A stretch of DNA of 64,000 bases from Norana najaformis (Eukaryota > Annelida > Clitellata > Crassiclitellata > Hormogastridae): assembly GCA_964023275.1 (NCBI GenBank), contig OZ029925.1, positions 10,037,719-10,101,718 of the forward strand. The letters run 5' to 3'. Numbering within the stretch: the first letter of the stretch is position 1; each line of letters begins with the position of its first letter. Shown one piece after another: positions 24,401 through 35,452 of the stretch. Under the pieces are notes generated by a model, which worked only from the letters and a program-made list of their open reading frames with translations, searched no databases and was not told where the DNA came from. A program made the position numbers and the translations under genes.

Positions 24401-27367
24401 TCAAACATTTCAGATGACTTATTTATAAAAATGATTTCATATATCTATCAAACACTCAAAAACTTTTGCAGAAAATACCTATTGACCAATATAAAAATTC
24501 CAATCCTCTTGCTTACATGCAATACATAAATAAAAGTCAACAACACGAAACAAAATCTTACCAGCAACAAACCCTAGCAGCAGATCTTTTGCAGGATAAG
24601 GTTTTGCTCCTCCTCTGTATGCCAGTGCCTTCAAACCATTGAATGTATAGAAGTAAACAAAGTTTGAACAGCAGACGCTTGTAACAACCGGAAACCATCC
24701 GCGGTACAAACCAGCCCTATAAGATACACAGCAACTTTCATGAGATATCTCAAGTAGCCCACTTTAACTGTCAAAAGATAAATGATCACAGAATATATAG
24801 TACGCATGTATTTAATTTCTACATTCTTACCCAGGAATGACAAAGCATCATTTGTTACTTACTAAATAATTACTTGCATTAGTAGCACTGTGCTAGTCTG
24901 TGTAGTGACCATTTTAGGTAAGATTCAACCAATCCATGTTATGTACCTGGCCATTTATGTAGCACCACTTGTACAATTCTCAAAAGCACTCCTCACAATC
25001 CATGCATTCAATACCAATACTTTAGCAATCATTTCACTATACTGGATTAGATCACGTTGACAATTATTTTTGCTATTTGATTCATATGTTGTGTATAGAG
25101 TAACAACAAAAACAATTAGAATACCATAAAATAAACCTTCATTATTAATGAAGGATGTTAAATAGCCTCCAAAACTTTGGCAAGGCCTATTTTTCCAGAG
25201 ATATGCTTTCCACATATTCCTAACCCAATTATTTGTTTCTACAGGATCATTCCCTCACTACACATGAACAAGATTGGTGGAACCAACCTGCGCCTGCTGT
25301 ATTTCAGACTATACACGGCCTGGAGACATGCCCAGAACGAAGACGACTGGTAGCATTTTGTGAAAACGACAAGGCTCTGGAAAGGGGCAGGCCATCGATG
25401 ACAGGATTATTTCTACCTCAGGTAAAAAATTTATGTGATATAAATATGAAAATTAACTTACAGTCCTTCCTCATCCATTATGTCTTTGATGACGTGAAAC
25501 GAGTATTTTGCTTCTCGGTGGTCTTCCACTGAAACAGCAGACATTTTTAACTCATCTGGGAAAATAATCAAAAGCAAAACTGTACACTCTTATCAATAAA
25601 AATGTCTTTGTTTAAAACAGCATTGGAGAAAATTCTCTAAGCAGCTGGCAATAGCCCAGTCACAATGGCTTCATACGTATCTAAAACAACAGCAGCAATG
25701 AATAGTTACAATGCAATTCAAGAACTGACCATTGCTAGTGTGATATTAAACTATAGAGTTATTATGTATTATTATTATTATAATAACATACAATTACGCA
25801 TTTCCAAGCTGAAATTTGGCCAAAAAAATTATTATTATTAGTATTATTATTATGAGTTATTATGAGTTATTGTGATATTAAACTACAGAGGGAGCTGTTT
25901 ATAGACAAACTTGCTTCATGGCAATGTCAAATGCTGTAAGGATAATTTCTTAAAGCCAGTGAACCTCAGAAAATGTCCCAAAATTAAAAAATACTGAAAA
26001 ATTCTGTACAAAATAGCCATAAAATGTAAGAAAGAAACAGAAGAAAATAATTTCACTAACCCTGAAGCTTTGTCCTGGCAACATCTAATGGATAAAATGC
26101 AGTGATAGCCACAGAACTTCCCTACAAAAAATTGATACCAAAGCATCCAATAACTACATCCAACACTACTCTGCACTTCTGAAATTACTCTGATTACCTT
26201 TTCAGGTTAACATTATGATAATTACACTCAAATTACACAGACTAAAATTACATCAGGTAAATTTGCTATTTATGGTTACACTTCCAACTGGTCAGATATC
26301 AAATTATAATACTACTAGTTGGAATTCCTAACAGAAAATAGTACGACGTAAATGCTCCATTACATTGCATGCCTTTATTCTTTTAGCAATTTCATTCAAA
26401 AAGTACTCGAGCTAATGCTTCTTTGAAATGCCTACAATAAAGCATATAGGACTAAATCCACATTAACCATTCACAGGTCTACTGTTTACAGTGTGCATTG
26501 ACCCCATATGAGTTCAAGCCTGTGTTACATGTGCCCCGTTTGATAGTTGCAATAAAACTCATGTAAACATCAACAAATGCAATCAGTGTTGAAAAGGCTG
26601 TTTGGCTTATTAAATAATTACTAAGACACATAAGGCAAGTACTTGCTGTAATGAATGATTTAGTTTGTCTAAATTATATATTATGTCTGATCTTTCTTGT
26701 AAATGAAGCTTTCCTATTTAACGTAATTCATTTATCAAATCCTTAGAGGCAAGGCAGGTTAGTCACAGAAACCTAGTTTCTTCCTGTTTAACGTCTTAGC
26801 ATTCCACTCACAAAATGTACCAAATATTTCCTAGCTTATTTATTACTTAAATATTGAACATTAACTATGCAAGCAAGGTCAGCAAATTTAAACATTCGAT
26901 TAGTGACAGTCTACAAAAAACTGCTGAGTTTGCAGACTAGTGCCAAGTAACTTTAATGAAATGTAATGTCAAATTGGCAGTTTCACAGCACTTAGTCTGG
27001 AACATTGCTTCATAATCGTATTCGTAAGCTCGAGATTTCTACAGCGCCCAACGAAAGCTAAGTCGCGGGAACCAGCTTATTCACAGGCACTCAGTCAAAA
27101 CAAACTCGATAGGCAGGAAGGGTTCGGTTCCAGATCAAGATCCAGAAGTCAGGCAGGTAGACAGTCACACGCTTGTAGCAACCTCGTCTGGGCTAGGCCT
27201 GATGACTGTGACTACGTGGTGATGAGCGATTCATTCTAGCTATCGATATCAGAAGTAAAAAATCACAAACATGAACTTACGGTTGCACCCGCCACAGCGT
27301 GTACGAGACTCTTGTAAGACAGTAGACTGCTCAGCGATACAGAGGCCGCTTTCGCTTTTTCAGTCAT
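21420..27367 (-). CDS. SLC25A17: SLC25A17, peroxisomal CoA/FAD/NAD carrier (PMP34; 10 exons, 330 aa)
   Basis: This is a mitochondrial-carrier-family protein of the peroxisomal membrane that exchanges CoA, FAD and NAD+ with adenine nucleotides. Exons in coding order: 27367-27281, 26121-26061, 25528-25462, 24716-24562, 24291-24136, 23398-23255, 23161-23145, 22813-22715, 22355-22306, 21576-21420. Three carrier repeats are visible by their signatures: [11 protein letters not shown] (P40), [13 protein letters not shown] (P133) and [11 protein letters not shown] (P253). PMP34-specific stretches are [40 protein letters not shown] and the final [12 protein letters not shown]...ALMFLTYEK. Length 330 against about 307 in human; the extra residues are in the N-terminus and a loop after the second signature ([11 protein letters not shown]). 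Start ATG has a good context (AAAATGA). Oddities: exon 7 is 17 nt, and the intron before it needs a GC donor (A|GCAAGG); all others are GT-AG. Introns carry retroposon debris. Confidence 0.92.
23162..23254 (-). other. Proposed GC-AG intron before a 17-nt exon in SLC25A17
   Basis: After exon 6 no GT donor keeps the frame before an in-frame stop. The GC donor at 23254-23253 gives phase 1. The acceptor CCAG ends at 23162, and the 17-nt exon 23161-23145 then reads L-M-E-E-K into E-L-S-G-F of exon 8. Confidence 0.65.
23495..23539. repeat. 45-bp direct repeat in SLC25A17 intron, copy 1
   Basis: The run starting ttatcaaatccttagaggca and ending cacagaaacctag is identical to 26732-26776. The upstream gtaattca extends the match with one mismatch. 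Confidence 0.85.
23750..23835 (-). repeat. LINE/SINE 3'-end fragment (tatatagcac type)
   Basis: taatgtaacaaagcatttatatagcaccc is related to 19055-19110 (in DHRS7B) and 24945-25010. On the - strand these read as the GGTGCTATATAAAT end typical of L2/CR1 retroposons with a short tail. Confidence 0.5.
26732..26776. repeat. 45-bp direct repeat in SLC25A17 intron, copy 2
   Basis: Identical to 23495-23539, 3.2 kb away in another intron of the same gene and in the same orientation. Confidence 0.85.
27011..27190 (-). mobile_element. GATTAC-tailed LINE 3' fragment (family A), copy 1
   Basis: In + orientation it starts with a degenerate tail (ataatcgtattcgtaa), then ctcgagatttctacagcgcc and accagcttattcacaggcac. 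So the element's 3' end is at the low coordinate and it lies on the - strand. Other copies: 29963, 30865, 39452 and 63022. It sits between exons 1 and 2 of SLC25A17. Confidence 0.7.
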
Positions 27368-27977
27368 TTTGGAATTCGATTGGAAGCAAAACTTATCTTT
27401 AAAGGATCGCTGCAGAATGCCGCATAAATAAAAGTATAAAATAATTTGAAACTCATTAACCAGTCATAGTTATAAAAGATTACCTTACTAATTGACCTAC
27501 AACATAGATTACATATGTCACATAAGACTTTGCACTTATGAAAGCTTTTGACAAACCTGGTATCGCGCCACCGTGTGACCGACCGCACTGTGTACGAGAG
27601 TGATAAAATAAGAATTCAGTAATGTATACATGCACACGGTTTTCTCGTTTTCTGGCTCATTTTCAATAAATCAAAGATCGGACGAGATCCTTCACCACTG
27701 CGTTCGATTTGATTGGACGCCACGCTATTGTAGGTCCCCGTGTACGGACAGGGTTAGCAGCAGAAATTCCGTGTGCCATAGCGGCTTTGGGAACTGGTTC
27801 AATTTTCTTTTCTTAGGCTCTTGAGCCGACATTGTAATGCTTTATTGGAATGTATTTCTTCCAATCACTAAGCAGATATGCGTCTACCCGCAAGTCTTTC
27901 TCCCATTGCTTTCAACTATAAGTTGCATATAAAATCTAGGAGATCGGAAGCTCTTTAAAACCCTGCTCAAAACATAA
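27368..27977. promoter_or_regulatory. Upstream region of SLC25A17
   Basis: The region directly 5' of the SLC25A17 start should contain its promoter. I see no clear TATA or CCAAT box. Nothing else is recognised up to the LINE that begins at 27978. Confidence 0.3.
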
Positions 27978-29080
27978 TTCTATACAATACAATACAATAC
28001 AACTTATATTTATAACGCGCCTTAATAAAACAATGTCTTACTCAAAGGACGCGTTACAACATAATAATTAGTTATTGTACTGAGAGAATAAATGAGTCTT
28101 AAGTTTTAATTTAAAATTATCTATTGAACAGCATCTTCGAATAGATTCAGGTAAAGAGTTCCACTCAGCTGGACCAGCTACTTCAAACATTCTTTTACCA
28201 AACTGTAGATTAACTCTCCTGACTTCAAAGTCCCCTTTTGAAGCTGAACGTAATCTTCTTCTGGACTCAGTGGAAGTACAAGGTTTAACTAGAGAGGACA
28301 GATAGGACGGGGCAGAGCCTGACATAATTTTGAACATAAATAGACAGATTTTGAAAGATATGCGGGCCTGAATGGGTAACCAATGAAGTTGTTGTAAAGA
28401 ATGAGTAATGTGATCTCGAGGGCCAAGGCTTTTGACTAGGCGAGCTGCAGCATGAATAACAGAGGTAAGTGGTGAGAGGGTAGATTTAGGTAAAGCATAA
28501 AGCACTGAATTGCAATAATCAATTCTGGATAGTATAAGTGAATGAACCAGGACATGAAGGCAATGCTCATTAAGACAGCGTTTAATCTGATGTATCCGTC
28601 GTAGGTGGAAGAAACAGGCTCTAGATATAGAGCTAATATGGTGAGACATGGAAAGTTTGCTATCCAAAATGACACCAAGGTCACGAACTACATTCGAGGG
28701 TAGTATGGAACAGGAATCATCTATTTTCAGAAAGAGAGTCTGCAAATCTAAATCTGATCGGGACCGACGATCGAACCAAATCAGTTCCGTCTTACTTGTG
28801 TTTAATTTCAGGCGCATGGAAGCACACCAGGATTGTATCTCATGGAAACAGGCAATAGGCCTAAGTTTAATTTTTGAACTTTCAAGGTTAGAAGTGGAAA
28901 GTTTTATGTAAAGTTGGGTGTCATCAGCGTAAATATGGATAGAAATACCAAACTTAAGCGCAATCTTGGAGATATTGGAAGTGTATAGAATGAAAAGCAG
29001 TGGACCAAGAATGGAGCCTTGGGGGAGCCGGCTGTTATCAATAGAAGCGTATGTTAAACGATCAGTGACCATACATTTAT
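27978..29080 (-). mobile_element. 5'-truncated CR1/L2-type LINE
   Basis: The element reads leftwards. Its coding part ends at 28068. A 3' UTR of about 60 bases with ggcgcgttataaatataa and a TTGTA-repeat tail (27983-28005) follows. The 5' end is cut inside the reverse transcriptase. Target-site duplications were not identified. Confidence 0.8.
28068..29072 (-). CDS. LINE reverse transcriptase, C-terminal 334 aa
   Basis: A 334-codon frame without stops. It contains LPQGSILGPLLF (residues 16-27) and the catalytic YADDTQLY (48-55), then LNTSKTELIWF and DLGVILDSKLSM. It ends with the usual AGPAEWNSLPESIR and FKLKLKTHLF. The missing N-terminal half (endonuclease and fingers) reflects 5' truncation, so it is not a functional gene by itself. 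The motifs place it in the CR1/L2/Rex1 group. The + strand shadow frame at 28648 is not real. Confidence 0.85.
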   Translation of the reverse strand: MVTDRLTYASIDNSRLPQGSILGPLLFILYTSNISKIALKFGISIHIYADDTQLYIKLSTSNLESSKIKLRPIACFHEIQSWCASMRLKLNTSKTELIWFDRRSRSDLDLQTLFLKIDDSCSILPSNVVRDLGVILDSKLSMSHHISSISRACFFHLRRIHQIKRCLNEHCLHVLVHSLILSRIDYCNSVLYALPKSTLSPLTSVIHAAARLVKSLGPRDHITHSLQQLHWLPIQARISFKICLFMFKIMSGSAPSYLSSLVKPCTSTESRRRLRSASKGDFEVRRVNLQFGKRMFEVAGPAEWNSLPESIRRCCSIDNFKLKLKTHLFSQYNN

Positions 29081-29962
29081 ATCTAATGTGGACTAGTTGT
29101 TTTATTGTAGGCTAATAGTTTCTAAAAGAAAAATAAACGTTTCCAAATGTTTTTAACATTACGAAAATGTTTCTGTATATGCCTGCCGTCAACTGCTAGA
29201 TGTCGGGATAAATTACGTCATTAATAAATGTGATATCTGGAACCAATATGTCATCTGTACCCTAAGAAGCGTTATAAACGTGTAGTGGCGGTATCGTATC
29301 GGCATCGAAAATGACCCGAAATGGATTTTAGAATAGCAAACTTATACTTAATTGTCTGTTCGACTTAATCAGGTCAGAGGGTACGACATCTGTTACCAAA
29401 AGTGCAGATATAGTTTCTATGCACTACGCCTAAGCCACTTAATAGGAAGGCCATACCTTATCGATATTTCATGATAAATTGTATTGTAGGCCTATAGGGT
29501 AGTATGCCTATATTATACCAGCATTGTGGTATAGTACACCAATCACGTGAAGGGTCGAAGAGGGTCCCTGCCCACCCATTCTAGGACTTACAACACGCAT
29601 CCACGTTTATGATATGCAAAGGGCTTTTACTTTGCGTATGTGTGTAGTCAGCTGTACACAGTTCAACGGGATGGGCACAGGCCACCCCAGACCCAAGCAG
29701 GCCAGCACACCGCGTTAAGTATTGGCGTTATGCCTTCTACTAAACCGCAGCCCCGCAATTTGAAGTTAGGCACTGGCCACATTGCCACAAGCTCACGAGG
29801 AAAGAGACTTGCCATGCATTATTGTCCAAGTGCTTCGTCGCCTCAAAGTCAACCGCAGCTAGTTTGATACCAACGCCCTGAAAAGGACGGTTACTCATGT
29901 GCCCACTTCTTCAAAATATGGTAGGGGTGTTACCTTATATCATGCTTGATGCGCATGCATAA
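29081..29962. other. Non-coding spacer
   Basis: Nothing recognised. The only notable frame (29640-29867, 75 aa) lacks a domain, a splice context or a relative that I know. Confidence 0.4.
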
Positions 29963-30110
29963 TTCGTAATCGTAATCCCGAGATTTCTACAGCGCCCAAC
30001 GAAAGCCACGTCACGGGAACCAGCTTATTCACAGGCGCTCAGTCAAAACAAAGTCGATAGGGAAGTGTTTGGTTCCTGGTCAAGATCCAAGAGTCGGGCA
30101 GAGAGACAGC
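29963..30110 (-). mobile_element. GATTAC-tailed LINE 3' fragment (family A), copy 2
   Basis: Begins attcgtaatcgtaatcccga then gatttctacagcgcccaacg. It aligns closely with 39452-39600 as far as the ggtcaagatccaagagtc stretch. Confidence 0.8.
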
Positions 30111-30410
30111 GTGGCAGCTACTGTGGGTGATGTTTGGGATTGCAACGTCATATGCAGGACATATGCTGCCCCATATGGGAATACTGTCATATGGGCTACA
30201 AATATCCTACATAGGACGTTGCTTCCGAGGTTGAGCTTTGGGATAAAATGCTATAAATCACAGGCGATACCTGCTGTTCTCATTGCAACTGCTGTGGTCT
30301 TAGTGCCGATAATCTCTTAGGGAAAAGAAATTTCAACCTCGTGATAAGCGTCTCTGGTCATCGATCGTCCAATGGACATCAGCTATTCATACGTAGTTAG
30401 AATACATGCA

Positions 30411-30446
30411 CAGAAGCGTAACTTTGGTCTAGAAAGTGGGGTACCA
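30411..30446 (+). repeat. Short dispersed repeat, copy 1
   Basis: The core gcgtaactttggtctagaa followed by a gtaccag-like end recurs at 32366-32400 in the same orientation. Unknown family. Confidence 0.5.
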
Positions 30447-30519
30447 GTAATTATTTTTCCTGTTCTTTCCTCATTCGCGACTGTTACATAATTATAACAG
30501 TGACCTTTATGCGCCATTC

Positions 30520-30682
30520 AGGGTAATAGTAGTAGTAGCAGTAGTAGTAGCAGCTGCAGTAGTGGTAGCAGCTGCAGTGGTGGTGGTGGTGGTGGCAACA
30601 ATAGTAGGCCCAATAACTATAACAGTAATAGTAGCAATAGTAAGGCCCTATGATGATAAAGATGATGATGATGATGTTTGGT
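30520..30682. repeat. Imperfect trinucleotide region
   Basis: Mixed GTA, GCA, GTG and GAT triplets. The valine-rich frames across it are artefacts. Confidence 0.8.
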
Positions 30683-30864
30683 TATTGTATTCCGGGAAAA
30701 GTAATAAAATACCCGACCTGAGAAGCAGACTAGGTGATCGAAACCATCCGAGGTTTGGACAGGCAGCACGGGCCCCGGGATAAACAACCATGCGTGATGT
30801 CTTCTGAGAAATCCCTCATAACAGTTCATGGAAACACGTACGATATTTAAAACAGCCATCGTAA

Positions 30865-31275
30865 CTGTAATCTGGAACTTCCTTCAGCGCCCAAGAAAGC
30901 TAAGTCACAGAAACCAGTCTATTCACCGGCGATGGGTAAAAAATCCAGTCAGTCGGCAACGATGGATGGCTTCGAGAACATGTAGGACATATGCAGCGAG
31001 AAAGATAAGAGAAGGAATCAGGACAGGATTTTTTATCGAGCGTTGAGTGAAAGGCTTGCGCAGAAATTGCGAAAGATTAAGAACAGGTGAGCTGATAAGA
31101 TGGGTGAGATAGCCTGACGTAACTCAGGCGAGAGTTTGTTCCAGAGTGGTGGACTCTCTTGAGCTATGGATCAATTGCCACACGATTACTAAATTTCAAG
31201 GATGAGGTGACAGAAGGGCATACAGGCGCTAGGGCGGAAAGAAGCGTGTTGAGCTGATGATTCTATTGTAAATAA
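30865..31275 (-). mobile_element. LINE fragment (family A), copy 3, with RT C-terminus
   Basis: The low-coordinate end matches family A (cagcgcccaagaaagctaag). Reading on the - strand further in, P-P-L-W-N-K-L-S-P-E-L-R-Q-A can be read, the LINE C-terminal motif. This shows that family A is the 3' end of a LINE and not an independent element. Confidence 0.65.
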
Positions 31276-31473
31276 TTAACCGACGTAGGTGGTTGGTTGA
31301 GATGATTGAAGCGAGTCTTCGGTGACCTTGAAACAGTAATGATATGAAGGATTTTGATGTTGTGTAAAATTAATTAACTTAATAGCATTTCCTGACCGTA
31401 ACAATTCCACGCTGTTGAATGAAAGAATAATAATAACAATTAGCCACTTCTAATGCGCCGGTGTCTAATGCAC

Positions 31474-31563
31474 AAGGCATCAACCGATGGCACACCAAAA
31501 CCAAGCCACAATCAGGTCGATATCCAGAAGGTCAGTCCGCGCAAGAGTCGCTATCTTAATAAT
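31474..31563 (+). repeat. 90-bp repeat, copy 1 (inverted partner at 37371-37460)
   Basis: aaggcatcaaccgatggcac through to gcaagagtcgctatcttaat. It is identical to the reverse complement of 37371-37460 except at one base. The preceding taatgcgccggtgtctaatg links it to the SINE-like family at 55193 and 58311. Confidence 0.85.
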
Positions 31564-33765
31564 TGTATCTACACTTTTAACTGTTAGAGTATATTTTCAC
31601 AACAGATTTTTTTAAAAATATAATGTCTGCTATAGGCGCAACTCATTTAATAGCACTCCCAAAATGGTAAGCCTTTACTGACACGCAGTTGATCTTAGAA
31701 CATTTTAACTATGGTTAGTGTATGAAAGAGCGCTTTGCCTTAGCAGATGTGACTGGAAGGTGAACGTTAACTCATTACGTTACTGCAAACACGCCATTTT
31801 GTAAAGTAATTTGAACGTCTGTTGCTAAGTGCCAAGCTTATATTGCACTTAATAGGCATTGTTTATTCAGGGTACGAAAAGTGGGGATCTGTACATCATT
31901 TCAAAAAGTGGGATACGAGTACCCCCGCCGCCCCCAAACTGCGCCTACGTGCATGCGTGCATGATATAAGCAGGATTTTCGAAAGCCGGTCTAATCTTAA
32001 GTAAACGAAAAAGTGTTGCGTCTGCAGGCCTTGAGCCAAACCATTCTATTCTATGACCTAATTTCGAACAGACCGATCAAGTGTCATTTACCGATGTGGA
32101 TGCCAGACAATTAGTGACCTGTATCGTTCGTTGACTCATTCGCTGCTTCCAATGCAAACGACTCAGAACGGCAGCGCAATCTATTGCACTTTTGCCGACT
32201 TTTTAATCATGAGATATACGACCACCTTTCAGCTTAAGAGATATCTCCTGGCCTTGTTCTAGTTTTGCGGAATTTTATGACCTTTCTTCTCCGCATTTTG
32301 ACGGTCATTTTGTGTTAAGGGTGTTCCATGGCCTTTAATTATATTTCCTGTAGTTTATTTATCCTCAGCGGCGTAACTTTGGTCTAGAAGTGAGCTACCA
32401 ATTGCCTTCCACTCCCTTCCCCTTTCGCCTAAGTGTTTAATTGGTTCCCGTACTTCGTACGCTGGGCGGTGAATTTCCGTGGCCTTTCCTTAACGTCCCT
32501 GGATTTGTGATGACCTTGCTTCCTGTGAATTTTTTTACCACGTTATTCGTTTCCCAGTTTTGAACGAGCAGACCTTCTATTTTGTGGCCCACATTGTTAC
32601 TCGCCTTGTTTAGTTTAATTGGATTTCGATTAGGCCTACCGTTTTAGAGTAACAGCTTTTTCCTGAACTTTTTTAATTTTCAAGATTTTTGTTTTTTTTT
32701 TGTTTTTATTTTCCCACGTTTTGTTGAGTTTTCTTTAATTTTCTAGTTTATGACCTTTTGACCTTTCCAACGATATCATGACATTTTTATTTTGCGAATT
32801 TAATAGGCAACCCTCACCTAAACCAGTTGGGGAGCCAACTCAATTGCATGCCCCCTAGAAGGCATATGGGCGCCACGGCCGGATCCGCCCTTGATGTCAC
32901 AGGTGTAAATCACTTAACCGTATCGGCGCTAAACAAGAGTTTCGTCAGGAAGAGCGTTTCTCTAATTGATTGGCGCTTAAGTGACAGCCAGAGGTGGTGG
33001 AGGCGATTTTCACTGCCAAGTCGAAATCCGAAGAGGTGAAGATGCTAAGACGGAAAGTTGGTGTGCAATGCATATTTGCGTGAAGGTAACTGTTCCAATG
33101 TAGAATAGTGTGGTATAATAAGATATAAAGCGATGTGATGCAATTATTTTAGGCATACGTTGCAAAAGTGCATGCTTTATTCATCATCATCGTCGTCGTT
33201 GTCATCATCATCCGTTGCTGACGCAAGCGATTTGCTTTTCTGGCGTGTAGTCCAAGTCTCGTTATGTGATGTTAATGCGACACGGTGACATGTGGTAACG
33301 CAGTTGGTCAATGATCATGCGGTTGCAACGACCCTGGGCAAGTTGTTTGAGCACACCGTACCTCTGTCACCAAGCAGTATAATTTGGTACCGACGTAAGC
33401 TGGGAAGTAAACGGCAAGTCCTGCGATGCATTGGCCCCGTGACCAGAACCTTGCAACTCATCCATTGCCGGATCAAGGGTCTAAGAAAGTTAAATAAACG
33501 CCTCCTCCACGTTCCTCGTGGGACGTGGGAGCTTTATGTTTACCGATTTTGTCTCCTTTTATATTGTATATTCGGCTTAAGTCTTGATCTTATTTATATA
33601 GCACTTTTTGAAGAGCAACTGAACGCTGTGATCGCCGTTATAAGCCTTCGAAAGTGTATATAGGTCTAGGAACAGCTTAGGCAAGATTTTTATGCATATG
33701 ACGCCCTACGATACGGCTCAAGGCTGTTAATCTTTAAAATAACAACAGCCCCACGTTTTCTAACA
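31564..33765. other. Non-coding spacer with retroposon debris
   Basis: No gene recognised. 32366-32400 repeats the 30411 element. 33320-33420 (ccctgggcaagttgtttgag, tggtaccgacgtaagctggg) looks like a SINE body, and atttatatagcactttttga at 33591-33610 looks like a retroposon 3' end on the - strand. A 123-aa frame at 33292-33663 runs over this debris and is not convincing as a gene. Confidence 0.4.
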
Positions 33766-33868
33766 CATTCCACACACACACACACACACACGCACACACA
33801 CCTCTACACACACGCACACACCTCTACACACACGCACACACCTCTACACACACGCGCGCGCACACAAT
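33766..33868. repeat. CA-rich minisatellite
   Basis: CA dinucleotides with a nested unit of about 20 bases (cacacctctacacacacg) repeated three times. Confidence 0.9.
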
Positions 33869-34171
33869 AATTGCAAGGTGATTGATTGGAGATATTATGC
33901 CCATCGCAGCTGCATGCAGTGCACAGTTGGGTAATTATTCGATTGTCACGGTGTCAAGCATAGATAAGCCGACATTGTAAGCGCAGGCACCTAACTGCTG
34001 CTTAATGTAAGCATGAGTAAGCAGATCGCTACTTAGACTTAGCGTATGCAATGCTTAGCTTATTCAAAGTCCACTCGTGGAGGTTATATCACGCCCAGAA
34101 GATTGATCGAGCAAGAAATTCAGCTAAGGTAAAGTAAAAAGACAGAGAAAAGTTTTATATGCAATGAAATC

Positions 34172-34245
34172 GCGAGGAGGAGGAGGAGGAGGAGGAGGAG
34201 GAGGAGGAGGAGAAGGAGGAGGAGGAGGAGGAGGAGGAGAAAAAG
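34172..34245. repeat. GGA trinucleotide array
   Basis: About 22 near-perfect GGA/GAA units. Confidence 0.9.
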
Positions 34246-34831
34246 AAAGAAACCATCAACACTGTTGAAGGTACAATGAGCTGTACTAAAAGCACTTTCT
34301 CAAAAGTGTCAACTTGACTTGGAACAGCGACAGACGTAGTAGTATCTGCAAACAGCAGACATTAGATTGTTCGTGTGGTGATTAGATTTGTTTCAGGTAC
34401 CCTAAGTGCAAGTACGAGTACTTTGCTGCCATAATGGCAGAAGTATACGCAGTATAAACACAAGCTTTCCCAGAGCCTTATTCTCATAGTAAACTGCAAC
34501 AGAAGCAAATATTATTATCCTGCAGGCAAATTCACACACGAAAGATAATTTAATGACACATGTTTCATGTAGACCTTGTCTAGGCAGATTTAAGCAGTTG
34601 TAAATTCAATAATGAATTTACACAGCGCTATAAAACATACAATTACTTCTTTACAAGTACAAGTAAAGTGGTACTCGAGGACAGTGATTGAACAAAGAAT
34701 TGAGGGAAAGACAGGTCCAGGGAGACCAAGGAATGTGCTGTTGGAAGAAGACGGGACTGCAAAGAAGTTAAGGAAAGGGCACAGAACAGAGTGACGTCAT
34801 TGGATTCTTGGACCTGCATAAGGGCAGAACA

Positions 34832-34985
34832 GTGAAGAACGCGAAGAAGAAGAACGCGAAGAAGAAGAACGCGAAGAAGAAGAACGCGAAGAAGAAGAAC
34901 GCGAAGAAGAAGAACGCGAAGAAGAAGGACGCGAAGAAGAAGAACGTGAAGAAGAAGAAAGCGAAGAAGAAGAAGAAGAAGAAGG
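34832..34985. repeat. 12-bp minisatellite (aacgcgaagaag)
   Basis: About eleven tandem units that degrade into GAA repeats. Because 12 is a multiple of three, it leaves a 76-aa lysine/asparagine/alanine frame, which I do not regard as a gene. Confidence 0.9.
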
Positions 34986-35137
34986 ACGAGGACGAGAGGA
35001 AGAAGAGGAGGAGGTACTCGAGTAGTGCTCGATTATAGGTATAAAATCCCAGATACTAAATCCCTGGTGGTCACTAGGCTAAACGCCATTCTAGAATACA
35101 GTCAGACTGTGTATGTATGTATATATCCGGCTAATTA

Positions 35138-35180
35138 TATAGCGCCTTTTAGAACCTCACAAATGCGCTAGTGTGGCTGA
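35138..35180 (-). repeat. Retroposon 3'-end fragment
   Basis: ctaattatatagcgcctttt carries the TATATAGCGC mark shared by many LINE/SINE ends in this window. Confidence 0.5.
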
Positions 35181-35416
35181 TTAATTATACCAATTGTCTG
35201 GCTGTATGCCACGGCTGATGAAGGCATTCAAGTGACTGTGGACTGCGCTGACAGCGAGCATAGAACCTCCGAGTTAGGTCTTGCGTAGAGAGAGCATCCC
35301 GTCCTTGCTGTGAGAGTGAGAGTTTTCACTTGTTTCTGCAGCTGCTGAGCCCAGATGCGTATCGCACAGATCTAGCCTCTCCACGGATCAACATCCGATC
35401 GCCTGCCCGCATCCGG

Positions 35417-35452
35417 CCATTGGTCGGCTCTGCCGCCGGCGCAGTTTATAAG
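35417..35452 (+). promoter_or_regulatory. Candidate Pol II promoter (CCAAT and TATA boxes)
   Basis: CCATTGG (an inverted CCAAT box) lies 22 bases before TTTATAAG in a locally GC-rich region with CpGs (35370-35520). A start near 35475-35485 would be expected on the + strand. A possible donor (cgttg|gtaatc) lies at 35542. It might be an upstream 5' UTR exon of the gene starting at 41366; this is inference. Confidence 0.35.
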
